Origin: Bugulina stolonifera
Taxonomy: Eukaryota > Bryozoa > Gymnolaemata > Cheilostomatida > Bugulidae
Direction: 5' to 3'
DNA: 64,000 bases
NCBI GenBank assembly: GCA_935421135.1
Contig: OW285193.1
Coordinates: 7,930,496 to 7,994,495, forward strand
Part shown: positions 20,013 through 35,000 of the stretch, in pieces
Numbering within the stretch: position 1 is the first letter of the stretch
Layout of the letters: every line of letters begins with the position of its first letter
Notes under the pieces: generated by a model
Databases searched by the model: none
Seen by the model: the letters and a program-made list of their open reading frames with translations, nothing else
Told to the model about the DNA's origin: nothing
Made by a program: the position numbers and the translations under genes

Positions 20013-23000
20013 CTGACAAAATATTTAATATTATGTATAACAATAAGTTACATAAAACAGTTGATAAATAATATAATAAATTACTGCAGACAAGCGTACA
20101 TTCCCGGGTTATTCATAGCCATATCTAGGGTATTAATCTCTCAGCTGTTGCATCATTTGTCAAAGGGATCTGACGAAACCTTTGCCATAATTGACAATTC
20201 GATGACACAGTTATCGCTATATTTGGCTACGACCATTTGGATTTAATCATCAGAAATAACTCAAACGCATATTCGGATGCCATCCAAAAACTCATAATCA
20301 TTTACACTCAATAGAGAGAATAATTTATGAAAATTTTATGTGCAGTTGCAATTCAGACAGTCAGGTAAGAATATATTTATTCACTGAGTAAAGTTTGGCA
20401 GTATGGACGAAAGTAGACGGTTTTGATACTGTGCGTGCCAAGCTTAGAGGACACTGTACACAGTGTACAACAGCTGTATGTAAAATATACCAAGTGCTGT
20501 CAACTGCAGCAACAGACACCTACCTGAGGCGAAGAGAGAAGAGGCACTGTGGTGTTTATTTCAGGACTATCGGGTTGACCGTCTGACATAGCAGTGGGAG
20601 AGTCTAAGCCGTAGATATTTGTACCAATGGCGAGTGGTGTTGGAGGTGGCATGGCGATGGCATCTCTACAACAATATAATATATAGTTATAGCAAATGAG
20701 CATCAAACGCAAACTCTAAACTATGAAAATAGTAAGAACCTTCATGTAGTATGCTGAGAAGAGATTAGTTAACATCCAGCTATCTCCATGCAGATTACAG
20801 CTATTATACATGTATGTCTATGCTGACATGATGTCTATGTACAATATAATGCATTTATAGAAACTAACGTCAGACTCTGCACATGTGCCCGTCTCTCCCT
20901 GATGACACCTTGCAGTAGTTGTCGATAATTCCTGTCTACAGCTGTGAGTTCAGTGAGTAGTTTGTACCGACTCTCCTCTGACTTTGAGTACTCCTCCTGC
21001 AGTCTCTGGATATCCTGTAATTGACCAGAATCCTCTACCTAAGAAACCAAAGTATACCTCACTCACATGCAGCTACCTCTATCTACTGTCTATCACCTGC
21101 AGCTACCTTACTATCACCTGCAGCTACCCTACTATCACTCACTCATTCGCTTTACAATATGCTGGCACCTGTTCAAAGCGCAACTACCCCATGTTAGAAA
21201 TAACATATTCTTTACTGCCAAAAAGGCCACATTATTTGAATACCATTTGTGAGGTTTCAGTCACAACATAGGCACAGTTGTGCCTATGTGCCTATTGGCA
21301 TTGAATAGCAAATAGTTGGAAGAAATATTGTAATAGAGAGTAATTTTGGATGTGTAGTAAAGATATTGTGGTATAAAGGGGGATGCAGTGTGACGATTGA
21401 TAACGATATAAACTGTTAGAAACGTCAAACTATAAGTCACGAACACGTGGACGTCACGCCATATAATAGGAGAAGAAAACTCTATTATAAACAAGCACAC
21501 GTCTAATACAGAAGGATGGATGGACAACAGGTGAGGAATAATTTAGCAGTATAAAAGAAATCGGGGTAATGGAAGAATGATATGACAAGACAATTCAGTC
21601 TAGAACATAATCCGTTTGATTTATACCCTGGAGTGGGAAGCGTTTAGTCTATCAACTATCCTGCATTCGCTCTCTCCTGACGTGTCCAGCTACCAAACAG
21701 GTCACAATATTGTAGCGTAAATGATTCATATAGTAACCGTGGCAACGTAGAATATGTATACAGATTTCTTACTAGGGAATTTTACTAGAGTAGCCTATGC
21801 GTATTTAATGTCCAGGCTTACTCATGCTAGTATTCACTCACTGGGTCCAGCAGTGGGCCGTAGTCAAGTAGTACTTTGACTCACCTTCCTGTATTTACTT
21901 ATGGATTCTCCGTCAGAATCTCCGTTCAAAAGGCTGATGGACGAGTGCATGGTCGGAGATAGGTCATCTTGTACGGAGTCGTCTGAACGCAACTCAGGTG
22001 TGAGGTATTCGATGGAGTGCTTTATTGTAGTTTTTAGGAAGTCATCAAAGGTAAACATCCAATGAGGTGGCATTTGACGCTCTTTTAATATTTTTACAGA
22101 CTGCAAATAGGAAGCCAATAGAGATTAGAGATGGCAACAAAAGTAAAATAGATGTCTATATATAATACTATTTACATGTGCCCGTATGGAACATTCACAT
22201 TTGCAGAACATGTTAAACTGTATATGAGAAGTTAGTGCCTACGAGACGTACCGATTACATAAGCCTTCATGCATAAGGAAATAATGTAGGAGTAGCTGGC
22301 GTGACATAGACTAAAAGACTATCAAACATGTTATATGTTATGCTTACGAATAACAGCGATACCATCTAACACGCATTCCGACAGAAGTACAAGCATTTGT
22401 CACAATAAGAATAAATGTAGTGCTCTATTTAATTTTGAGTGCGAAAAATGCATGAAATGGATTGGCATGCAAATACCGCCAAACTGATAAACCTACATAC
22501 GAGGGATACTTACAGCTTCGTATAATGAGTATATACTCCTCTTCAGTTCCTCTAAACTCATCTCACCGAGCTGTACAGTCTCAGAGTGTAGCTCTTTCAG
22601 ATAGGTATCCAGGTTGACAGAGTCTTGTGAGTTAATGAATTCTCTCATGGCCTTGGCTAAGTCATGCATTTGTGTCTCGGTTAGACAGTGAACCTGATTG
22701 GCTTTCTGGTCCTCCGCCCATATTCCGCACAGCTGTAACCAAGTGAGCAGATATAACAATATGGTGGATTACTTGTATGTGTGTGTACTAGAATAGTATT
22801 GACAAAATACAGATGTAATGTATAGGGTATACTAGAGTGATTCTCATTTAACCCAGATTCTGAGAACACTTTGAATCTCTATACTCGATACACACATTCT
22901 CTCTAGCATGGACAAATCTCTATATTAGTGCCAGCACACAGGGACAGAGCTAAAGCTATATCCATACCTTGAGGGCGTCTTCTGTAAGAATGTCTATTAA

Positions 23001-26000
23001 TTTTGTACGTCTCTCAGCGTCTTTTTTAAGAATAAACAATCCACCACTGTCAGCACTGCTGCTGCCACGAACTTCAAATGACGCGGCGCTGTCAACAGGA
23101 GGTGACGTGAGGAAGTCCTTAGGGGTGCCAGGAGTACCTGGATGTGTATCGTAATCCATACTAAATGAAAGAGACAAATAAATACATATTAATTATGCAC
23201 AGAGTATTGAGACGATTGGTCAACACCAAATTCTATAAGGAATAATAAACAGTAACAGTATGTGAACTTTCCTTCCATGTCCAAAATATTAAAACAAGTA
23301 AGCCAAGATCCCATAAACTCAGGAAAATAAATGAACATAATATAACGTACTACTTGAGAAGGATCTGTTATACACAAAGAAATATAGTTCTACGTGAATT
23401 GAACAACATCAACTATAACATATGTTCCAAGTCTATCAATATGAAAGCTACTACATGGATCTAACATGCATGGAAACAACTGCTTCAACCAGAAGCAAGT
23501 TGGGTGTTAAATAAAAAGAGAGAGAGAGGTAACGGATGAGAGAAACAATAAGAGAGAGAGCAACTAACAGATGAAGCTACACAGCAGTTGACTGTCAGTG
23601 TATGTATACTGTGTTCACAGCTTGCTATACTAGTGTTATATGATACACTACCAACTCTACTAAGCTGTGATTTCTGTCAGTATAGGTAAGGTCTGTATAT
23701 CTCCATGTAGTACAGTACAAGAGAACGATAGAATAGACAACTCCAGTGCAGATCTTGCATTAGTATTTATGTTGATATACAATCGACTATGCTAACGGCT
23801 CAAGTAATAACGGTTTATTGGATTACTTATTAAATTTGAAACTGCCTGGAGTTGTCTAATCCGATATTTAGAACGACTGTGGAAAACTGCCCATATGAGC
23901 ACACGGTAATCAATGTGCAATGTTAAAAGCTGTACAATGAATGTGTATGCTTACACTGAACTAGTAGGTGTAGGCCAGATAGGGCCTGTCATTGCCATAG
24001 CAGCTAAAGGGCTGGCTGATTGACTAGAAAAGTAAAGTGTACACATGCGTAGTTAGATGAAGGAGAGCAAGTACAAAGATGTCCGACTACATAGTAACGC
24101 ATGGTAACTATGAAGCAGAGATACTACTCTACTAATGCAATTAGCAAACAACATCTACAACTTCTATACAACAGCTTCCTATAGGCACAACAAAGCAGAG
24201 GATATATGAGGGATTTTACGTAACGCCACGGGCAGTGAAAACACAACTCCCACTATTGTCCCACAATACTATAATAATATTATGTTATAGCCACACATTA
24301 TTCTTATATATGATCTGTATTCGGTCTACAGCTGATATGCTACTAAGACAAGTTGGTTATAGAATTAAACTAACACAACAGCGTGTCTATAACACAGCAA
24401 AGTTGTGAGTTTACATGCCGACTGTAAATATTATGAGAAAGTGGATTAGACTATCATGTCACATGACCAGACACACACAAACTATATAAGGAGGACACAA
24501 CTCTATATTATACAACTCAGCAACAAATACAAAGTCAACACAATATAACAACCTGGCAGGTGGAAAGAATCTCCAAGAAGAAACCTTTTGGGTGGGTGAC
24601 CCAGTGGTTGCCCTGTGGGAGACAACAGTCACACATAGTCTAATAACATACATGTACTGTATAACAGGTAGATACACAAGTTACACCTGTGACCTAATAA
24701 TAATAATAATAATAATATAACTAATAGATTAGGGAGTCTAGACAATAGAAAGTAATAGAGTCCATAACAAGAGTTGAGTCCAACTACTATGATCACAGTC
24801 TGGTAGTAAACAGTTTGACTAATCTAAGTAAACCATCTAACTACAAATATACTGACAAAAAATTATAACAATAATGAAAGTTGAGTAGGAACTAAGAGTG
24901 TAGCCTAGGATCTAGCAGAATGTGACCTGGGCATGCTGTGATGACTATCAGGCTAAGTTGAAACAGCTACACTAATACTGTACTGCAGTGTAGTAGTAAG
25001 GCATGCACAGTGTTATAATAGTACTGTGTGAAAGAGGAGATAATTACCTGTGGTGACATTGTGCATATGTAGATAGTGATCTCTCTGTGCCTTCGCTGGC
25101 ATGTCTACCCCCACTAAAAGAGATCTCATAATTATTATGTTGAGAAAAACTGTTGCAGTAAATCTCTAAATATGCAGAAAGTATTGGAATTTTGCTGGTA
25201 TTTAGAGCTAGTTTAGCACTGATTTTCTGACTGTGTTTTTGATAGCCTCCATAGTTTATCCACAATACAAAATAGAGAATAGAGTAGTTAATAGATGCCT
25301 ATGGTAAATGAGCTAGAAATAAGAGCAATGATTACGAGGGTCGGCAGGTAGGTAGGCTACACATTATGCACAAGTTGAACACTCATCAAGGATGGGCTAA
25401 GGGGTGACAACTCTCTAACACACTGCTGAATAGTCATACCCATCACTCTACCCATATAACATTCTAAACGACTAGAGCTAAGAGCTAACACCTTACACAC
25501 ACAACACAGACCAACATAACCATACAGCAGCGAGCAATCAGCCATACATATTCTACCTGAGTTCAGCAATTCTTCAACAAATAATTCATAATTTTACTAA
25601 GATATGCCGAAAATCATGTTATATAGAGGTACATACAAATAGTCAAAGATACGTACTCAATACAACTAGAGCTGTGTTGTCATTAGATTAGGGATATGAA
25701 CAGGAGTTAACTACTCGGATACAAACGGGTGTCTACTTATAATCCACCTACTGATACAGATACAGTGCTGTACACTTAAGAGGATACAATCAAATAGAAG
25801 AAATGGGATTTAAACTTACGGACGGAGGTTGGCATTGGCTGGAGGTAAGACGACCCTTAGCTTGGGGTTGTGATGTGTTCTGGATTCTGGAGAAGTAACT
25901 GGACTGGAACTGGCCTGACCACCTAGAGCTGGCACTAAAACCAAAGCATACCATTCTGGTTAATATATGTTGGCAGAGGGCACATAACCGAATCAATATA

Positions 26001-29000
26001 ATATTATAATTATGTATGATCATATGCCTTCACGTCATTACACACAGCTCCATTAGCCAGATATATATCAGAAATTATACACAATTGAATGTACAGTTAG
26101 CATATAAATCAAATAGGAGTCAACTTGTACAAGCAGTATAATGGTATAATGGTATTGTGGTATATAATGGTATTGAATATGGCATTATGTGAAATATAAG
26201 TCACTGGGAGGAGAAAGAAATGCTGATGGAAGAGAAGATAGATGTGGTTGTAAAACACAGTCTCTTTGAGATGGAATGTATTAGATAGATATAATATGTG
26301 TAGCCCATAGACATTAGTTGAACGTACTGTAGTCAGTTGGCATCTGCCTACGGCTTATCTAATTAAATTTCTATTTTAATTCACAATAATATACACTTTA
26401 TCATAGACTATGTTATTATAGTAAGATGAGGAGAGACAGTGCCTCCCTTTTTATATTATATCATATTACTTGAGGACATGCTGAAGTTATTATACAATAA
26501 ATACCTCCACTAGCCTATCAAGCCACTACTCTTACTCAACTATTATCTAATATAAAAACTGAACTGAGCTGACAAAGAACTATATATTGGATGCAAGCGC
26601 CATATTATAGATGTTATCTAGGTTTAAGAGTTTAAGCATGCTACTAAATAGATAAATGTATTATCATTGAGTGCACATTTATACCCTGCACAGAACTGCA
26701 TTCCTTCTGCCAACAATATAATAACATCTACTTATGCAGTACATGTGCAGAAATTACAGGATCTTGTAAGGCTTTCGGAAGAAAAAAATTTAACCAGTGA
26801 ATATTATAAAAAATCTGTAACCAATGAAGATAAAAAAGTTTCCTAAGAGAACAAAACAACCATTTCCACCAATGACCAGCTTACAATTGGGCCAAATTAA
26901 CCTCCAAAAGAGATATACCCACCAGCAACAGCCAATCAGCTGGTCAAAACTGAGAGAAATGCAAAAAACGCGAAACTTACGACAATACTGAAAAAAGACA
27001 CACAAACAGACGAGTTAAATACACCTATCTAGTTATCTTGATTCTGAAAAGAAAAGTAGGCCCGACAAAAAAAACATAATAAAATGTTTAGCCCTGAAAG
27101 GAGAAAACAATTCCAAAAACTTTAAATCAATTATAAGTAGAAATATTGTAGGTAAACCAGATCTACACGTACAATGAGACATTGATTTGGTGGCTAAGCT
27201 CTGAGAAAGCAACTCTCCCAGTGAAGTCAACCCTGTCTACCAATGATAAGAGGTGTATCAGAATAGACTTTGACAACGCAGAAGATATTTTATTGGTAAG
27301 ATGCCATCTTCACAGGCTATCAGCCAGGTTCCCAGTACAACGTAGTCTTTACTAGCCAATAGGAAGTGGAGTAGTAGTAACCTATGCAATCAGTCAGACT
27401 CAGGGAAAGGAGAATCAGAGCAGTGCATGTCTTATCAGACCCAAGCACCTGCCAACTCTGGTCTGTTACAAGATATGGAAGTTATTAATATATTTCCAAA
27501 TCTGAGTACAGAACTTGTACTCGTATTTCCTCAGTGTGTATGTGTGGTGTTACTAGACATGTACTTAATACAGCGAAAAGACCAACTGACTCATCACTCA
27601 CTATCCAAAGTCACCAGAATCTGTGTGCTTTCCAGAACCAATCTGCTACGGCTGCTACTACCGCTACTACTGCTTCTACTACTACTACTGCTACTGCTGC
27701 TACTACTACTACTACTAGCACAGCGAACTGGGGCCTCTATTACATATTGCTAGTATTACTAGTGTCCACATCATCATTGTACAGCCACTGAGGTCCTAGA
27801 TATCCCACACACTACTTTTTTGTAATCACAACACCACACCATCGCTCAACCAGAGAACAAAAACCAATCCATCTTGTACGTGTCATTTCTCTTTCCTAGT
27901 CTTTGCATTGGGTCTTGGTGGGGTAGACTGGGCCATTGGTGTAGAACGTAGACAGTTAGTAGTAGAGTAGAGCAGACTAGCTTACACTGATCAACCACCA
28001 TCCCAAGAAACACTGGATTGGACTAACAAACACTCAGAGCTATAACAAACTTGTTGGTCCAGTGCCAAATTACAAACCAGCCAACTTCCACCTCTGATCT
28101 GATTTTCCACTCCTGGCTCCTTATACTAGGTACTCATTTGATGATCAACTTGGCAGCCATTGGAAAGGCAAGGTCACCATCATAACTGTGTTATTGGCAA
28201 CAGGCAGCTATCTGCCCACACTAATGCTGACTTGAGAATCCAACACCATAAAACATTACATAACACATTACACTAAATACTAGGCTACCCTTTCAAGAGT
28301 AACAAATATCATTTTGATGGCTTCGTAGAAAACAAGATGATCACCATGCAACTACTCATCCAATTATCATGATAATGCAACTAAATACTGTTTATACATG
28401 TAACTGTCTTAATTGTTAATATCTTGTTGAACTCCATAACAAAAAACTAATTTCCATACTATATAATTAGATTTATTATACGACACATAACAATAGAATG
28501 TGGGTGGATGTATCTCATCCAGCTTCACACGATTGTGTAATTTATAAATGAAAATATTTAGCATCAGGACCAAAATTTACTACAAAACAAGAGCACATGT
28601 CAGTGATTAACTTGGTAGTAAAACAAAAATCACACTCACAAAAAGCTAGTGTTATACCGGAGTAGCGAGTAACAAGGAATGAATTAGAGGGTGTATTGTT
28701 AAAGTCAGCAGGCACACTTCTCAATATAGTCACCTGTCAGCTGCTGGGACAATTGCATCTGACATAAGTTAGCAAGTGAGAGCAGGTCATATTATACAAG
28801 CAGCATCTAGTAGTCAGCATATGCTACACATATGTAGGTAGTGATTTTACCTCCCTGCTGTCAAACACTCAAGTCTTTGTTAGCAGTGACAGTAATGTAT
28901 AAACAATTCTAATACTGCTCCTGCCATAACTGAGTATGATTTGATTACTTGATAGTTTGGAAATCTCTGCACTCATTTTATTATAGAGAATCATTGACTT

Positions 29001-32000
29001 GAGTTGGACTTCATTGAGAAGTGGATTATGATGCTTTGAAATCCCCTGTCAACGTAACATCTGAGAGAAGTCAGTCTGTCTGCACATATAGTTACATGTA
29101 GCCTATCTTATATTATTTCATATATTATATATATAAGAAATGGAAAACAAACTAATGCTGAAATCATTGGTACATGATATACGTCTAAATACATGTATAC
29201 TCAAGCCTCTTACTTAGAGATTAGCCAGTCTACACCTACTTCTATATCCTATAATCCCAGCTAATCATCTTATAATATTCATATTTATTTCATGTATGAG
29301 AATATTATTATTACTTGCAGAGCTTATCAGTAGTCAGTGCCATAGACATAGAGATGCAGCATATATCTATGATAAGTGCATAACTATTATATAGCAGCAC
29401 TGGCTACCAAGTCTATGACTTTATGTAACTTTATGACTTTATTTATATCTTGAATTAGTAAAAACAACAAACATCACCATACCTACCTACGCTGTACACA
29501 CACATGTATGCTGTACACACATATAATATATAATATATTTCACTACTCGATGCTTATATTTGAAAGGTACTGGGGTAACATAGGGTGTAACTACTATTTT
29601 ATATACCTAATGGGTAGTATATACTATATAGCTAATCTTTTACAATAATATTATTATTATCTCGGCTTTACTTCCACTATTCAAATAGAAATTTAATTCT
29701 TCAAACCAAACATTAATCAAGATGAACTGCTAGACATGTTTTTTTTATCTCCACCATTTAATTACCAACAGAGCCAAAGCGTTGGTATCTTCAACCACAT
29801 AATAGCTTTCAGTGTCAATAAAAATGGATTATCATCATTTTTATTGACTGTAAAGGTATCTACTAGGTAGGTAGTAATAATAATATATATTTAGTTGTGG
29901 GTTATTTATTGGTTAGACCAGCAAACAGGCCAGATATCACCAGAGCTCCGGTCTTATTCTTACCAGTCTAATGACTCGAGAAACATGTCTTGATACAAGA
30001 CCCAATTTCCAATGATATGATTTATATTTCAATTATCAGGTATAGAAGAAACAAACATCTTGCAATTCTTTCAGCAAACAGCAAAATTGATCGGGTAAAG
30101 GAAAAGTTCTAAACTAGATATTTAGCAACATTTTGGAGAATTAAGGTTTCCAAACAGGCAGTGAGGTTATGGACTATTAGATTGAACCACAGAGAATGTT
30201 GAACTGCCTGTAATTGGTATATTGATGATGTTCATGTCACTCTGATTTGGGATCTGCTAGTCTGTGAGCTACAGGATATGTTCAAGTACGGCCATTGTAT
30301 GGAAATGTCACTCTACGGAGCAGTGGGATGGTGATCAATTAATGGACTCATCCAACTGGCTGACTTCCCAAGTTTGAAGGAATTCACTGCAGCTGAATGT
30401 TGAATTAATTTGATCATGTCAACAACTTGAAATAATCTGAACATTCCAAAGAGATTTTTTATCTACCACGACTCTTTCAAATATCCCACAAACCAACCAA
30501 ACATGCTACAGTGATATTTCTAGAATAATCCTGTGGAGGATGTAGTCCAAGAGTAGAGAGATAGAAATGGAGTGGGTGCCTATCTGGATAGCTCATTCTT
30601 TTTTGCAAGACCTCTCAGCGGTTTGTATTTTTAGCAGATAAAAACAGTGTCGTGCTGTCTAAATGCTGCATGTAGGCACAGCAGCTTGAATGTGGCAGCA
30701 GGTACTTGTTTTGTCTTACAGGGCACCCATAGCCAAGTGCTCAAGTGTCAAATTTATGACATTTGAACAAATTTCTGCTTGGGAAAGCAACCCACACAGC
30801 TCAATTCAAAGAACCACATAGCCGAGTCTAGTGTCTAGTGGAATATACGTAGATATTTATGATGTCGGCAGTGCTGCACTAGGATGAGGCCTTGGATTTA
30901 TATCACTAGTTATTAGCTATTGCATGACATGTTGACATAGTTTCATATAACACCAGCTGCACTGTGGAAAAAAAGATGAAATATGAAAGATGGGCAAGTG
31001 ACAAGAGATATAGATGTTTAAGGTTTAAAAAAGTGTTTTGATACAAATTGATATCTTAGCTGCTGCCTTTTCAGCAATGATTACAGCCATTTGTCACTTT
31101 CCCAAAGGTCTGAAGGCTATGTAAACAATAACAGGGTAATTAACTCAATCTATATACAATATACACACATACTATGTGAACTTTTTAGAAACAGGGCAAG
31201 GGGCTTAGTTTCATATCCTCCAGTTAAATACTTGACATAACTTTTAGTAGACACTGCAGACAGTCTGCTCAGATATGTAGTCAATGCAATGAGTCTCTTT
31301 GTACGATAATGAGGCTAGCAGATCTGCAGGTCTATAAATAGATTTTTGACAAGGGCCATATCTTTCTTTGTTTCCCTCAGTTAATTTATGGGCATAAAAT
31401 TACAGTTACCAAGATGAGATAAGACTGTAGCCGTAGAGGTGTAGAGCAAATATTGGTTACCTAGTGAGTTAATAACTGAGCATATCTGGGTCATTGCTCT
31501 CCAAGTATGGAATTATGGTAATGTGAGAGTGAACAGGGAGGAGAAGGAATTTGAAACTTATGATGTCTATAATAATAACATGTTGATGATGTAACACGAC
31601 TATTTGATTTATAAGTAAAGGAATTCAGGTTGTGTGAATAATATGCAGACGATTGAGAAGATAATAGAGGTAGACATAGATGATTTACTGGTAACTAGAC
31701 CCTCCAGATAGATCATAGGATTGGTAGCCAATGCTATATTATTTAGTAGGCTATTATAATACATAGTATAGTATGTTTATGGTCAGCGGCTTTTAGGTTA
31801 GATCAGCCATCGGTCAGTTCACAGACAGTAAACATTTAGTAAATATTAATGCGTGTTTAGATGTTAATATGCTGCTGCCAAGTCATACTGTATTAGTTAG
31901 TCATCTAGTCATGTAGATTGTAGAGTGTAATATATACTCACCAGATACACTCCGTTCGTACATAGAACCATTATCTTTGTGTAATTTACTCCTAGTTTCC

Positions 32001-35000
32001 AGAACTTTCCTGGCTTTCTTCCTATTCCTATAAAATCCACCAGATGCAAGTCCAGGTTGTATTCTATATACAGCCTTCTCTGTCATAACGTCACAGTAAA
32101 GTACCAGTTCTTCATTTTGATTGTGGTCATGTCGGGTCATTTTAGTAATACTAGTCCTAGGGTCTATAACCGGTTTCCTCACACACTTACGGATTCTGTG
32201 TCTAGTTGTTGAGATCATACCCACACCATGCGTGAGTGGACGCCCCTGGAGCAGCTACTGCTGCCACTACCACTGTTAATACTAAAAGTTAAACTTATAC
32301 CAGACACAACTTCAGATCAAATCAAATCCTTTGGATCAATCGATGCTATCGGTGCCGCGCCTTTGAAGCTGAATATCCTATGTTAGAACAGCACATCCAG
32401 GTGACCAAATGAAGCGATGGAATGATACACCAGTTCAACTAGTTAATAAAATCAAAAGTCTCTCCCCAACTCCAACAAACTGCTTTATAAAATCCAGAGG
32501 TGAGAACAAACGTGAAAGCTAGCTAGTAGATCAGCTACTGCTATCAGACTGGTACAGCGTAGTCGAGCACACAGAGATAAGCGCTATAGAACAATTATAA
32601 CATCAGCTCGATGTATATCAAATGATATTAATAGATGTATAATAGCCTTCAGTGCAACAGTATGAAACCTGGATATAGTGTGCACTCTCCCTGATACTTG
32701 TGCAAATAGTAGCCTACCCAACCTTAACAGGGCGGGGCTAAACGCTAGGTGGGAGGAGCTAATTAATACAGTTCTCCATGGTAACTACTGTTTGATTGAT
32801 GCAGTTTGAAGCTCAGCAAGTACTTCCAAAAATGAACAAAAAAACGTCATAAAATGTAAAATATCAACAGTCTCATTGGCTAAAAGTGATATCAAAGATA
32901 GCTTAATGTCTGCTAGCTATGGGGCGGGAGGCCACAGATTAAGCTAAAAAGACCATAAATGGCTTTGCATTGAACCAATAAACTACTTGAATTGATTTGC
33001 TAGACATGAACTGTCATTTTGAATATGTGACAGTTATAGTATTATATAGTAAGGATGGTAATTTATGACCTGATTTCGAATCTAACTCCAGCAACTAGCT
33101 AATCTGACTACTGACTGATGAACTAACCAGAAGCAGTGAGTGGAACCCAACATTATAAGACTAAGAGCAAACCACTCAAGAAGATACAAAGCAAATCTTA
33201 CACAGTACCACTGCACTTCATATTTTAGTATCCAATATCAGCCAATTCCTAAGAACACCATATTTACTCCAGTTTATCCTTTCAATATCTACAGTATCCA
33301 GATGCTCGGCAATCTACACAAATTAACTCCACTAAACCTGAATACTCATTATCACTCAGCTGTTACTGTCCAAAGCTTCGATAATGCTCACTATCTCTAG
33401 CAACCCACTACCACTAGAGAGGTTCTGAGCAGGCAAATTCAGCCTTGAAGCAACAATACTTTCTTCAGCAACCCAGACAAAGGCCAAACAAAGAATAATC
33501 ATGAATAACTGCAGTAAAAGCATAATCTGAATGGTAGGAAATTGATATTAGCAGCTAAAGTACAAAACTATAATAAATGTGCCGACCATAGCAAGATGAG
33601 GGGGGACAATCCTAAAAAGTGAGAGCAGTAGTAATACAGAAAGACTAAACCTGGATGAAACTTGAAACTAAATGACGCAAGTGAATGTGATATGGATTAA
33701 ATTCCCGTTTCAGGTTAGGCCAAGCCTATTGGTACAAGGAAATATACCTGGAAATCTTTTCCAGCATTGAGTAGGTAATTTTAGCTGCTTTATTTATACA
33801 CCACACGCGGAACCTACATGTAAAAGTTGAGACTTTAGACCTGTATGTTTGGAATTTAGTATGAGTGAATGCCAGTCAATTACTACTTACTCCCATGTTC
33901 CAACTCTCACAATGTTTTTACTGACAAAAAGTAATTTAATGATTAGTAGTACAAGACGCCAAAAGTCATATATACAGCTCTTGTATCAACAGGATGTATA
34001 CCAAGATAAAACTTGAGCCATGCTATTGAGGTTAGCTACTGTGATAGTTTGTGTTTAGAAGAGTAAAGTACAGGCATAGAGCTAGCCAGTTTCAACTGAA
34101 CTTCAGTCTGTAGAGAGCAGAGCTGCCAAGAAGACAGGGGTCATAATTCCTAATACTTTCAGAGTTTTTCAATCAGTAACTATTGTTTAGTTCATTATAA
34201 TTATAATGAACTAAAAGTATTATTAAAAATATTAATAATAAATATTAGTAGTTTTTGAAAGAGAAATTAATAACGTTTTCTAATAAAATTTTCAACTTTG
34301 ATTAACAGAAAAAATGGAGATGAATACAGAATGTGAAACCTGAGATTGTATGATATAGTCTTAGCATTTGTCTTAATTTTTCACTTTGCAACAAAACCTT
34401 CACCAGGTGAATGCGATTTGTATAGGCTATAGGTTATAGAACTGAATCTTGAATTTTATTAACAGCTTATGTCTTATACAATGGCTCAAGCTAGATTGAA
34501 TCACAAGTATACCTTAGTGTCTCAAGTTATACAAAGATAACAAGATTATGCCAAAAATACTTGCTACAGTATTTAATATTGGTTCAATGTCAACAGGGCT
34601 ATTTCCACTTTGACCCAGCAAGCTGCAAGCATCAACTTCTGCATAACAATAGTAGACAGCTTGTCTAAGTGAAAGAAAAACTTCGTACCTTCCAGAGTCC
34701 AGTTACTAGGCCTACATGCACATAACATCTACTCGCTTATATGAAGGAAGATGTTTTCTGAACAAGTTACCCCGATAACCAAAGGCTACGTTTTTTTGTA
34801 AGAGGTTATTACATACATGTCTATGAGGACAAGCATGAGGGTAGACCAATACCGCAGATGCAGTCAGTTCCTGTTCGCTACCAGCTGTCACTGTAGCTCT
34901 AATTATGGTCCCTTGCCATTTCTTGTAAACCTACTTCCTGTTATGTGTCAAATTTCAAACAAAAATTATGTTCGGAAGTTGAAAATGAAATAAATAATCT

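Larger units (their letters stand above)
20524..32027 (-). other. MAP3K exons 21-30: linker, conserved C-terminal block and coiled coil
   Basis: Exon 21 ([20 protein letters not shown], then SMYERSVS) joins in phase to exon 22 ([19 protein letters not shown]), matching the family's RSISLP-type linker. Exons 23-25 are Ser/Thr/Pro-rich and variable. Exon 26 has [20 protein letters not shown], and exons 27-28 have LAKAMREFI and [13 protein letters not shown] with [10 protein letters not shown], blocks also conserved in vertebrate ASK proteins. Exon 29 ([20 protein letters not shown]) is the coiled coil used for dimerisation in ASK1. Exons 24-25 are the least certain, resting on phase and splice sites. 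Confidence 0.8.

Noticed and set aside
20395..20586. Plus-strand open frame of 63 codons
   Set aside because: Largely antisense to MAP3K exon 30 and its donor; no independent support.
28733..28757. 25-nt microexon candidate (AIVPAAD) between MAP3K exons 21 and 22
   Set aside because: Exon 21 joins directly to exon 22 in phase and gives the conserved linker, and including the microexon would shift exon 22 out of its better frame.
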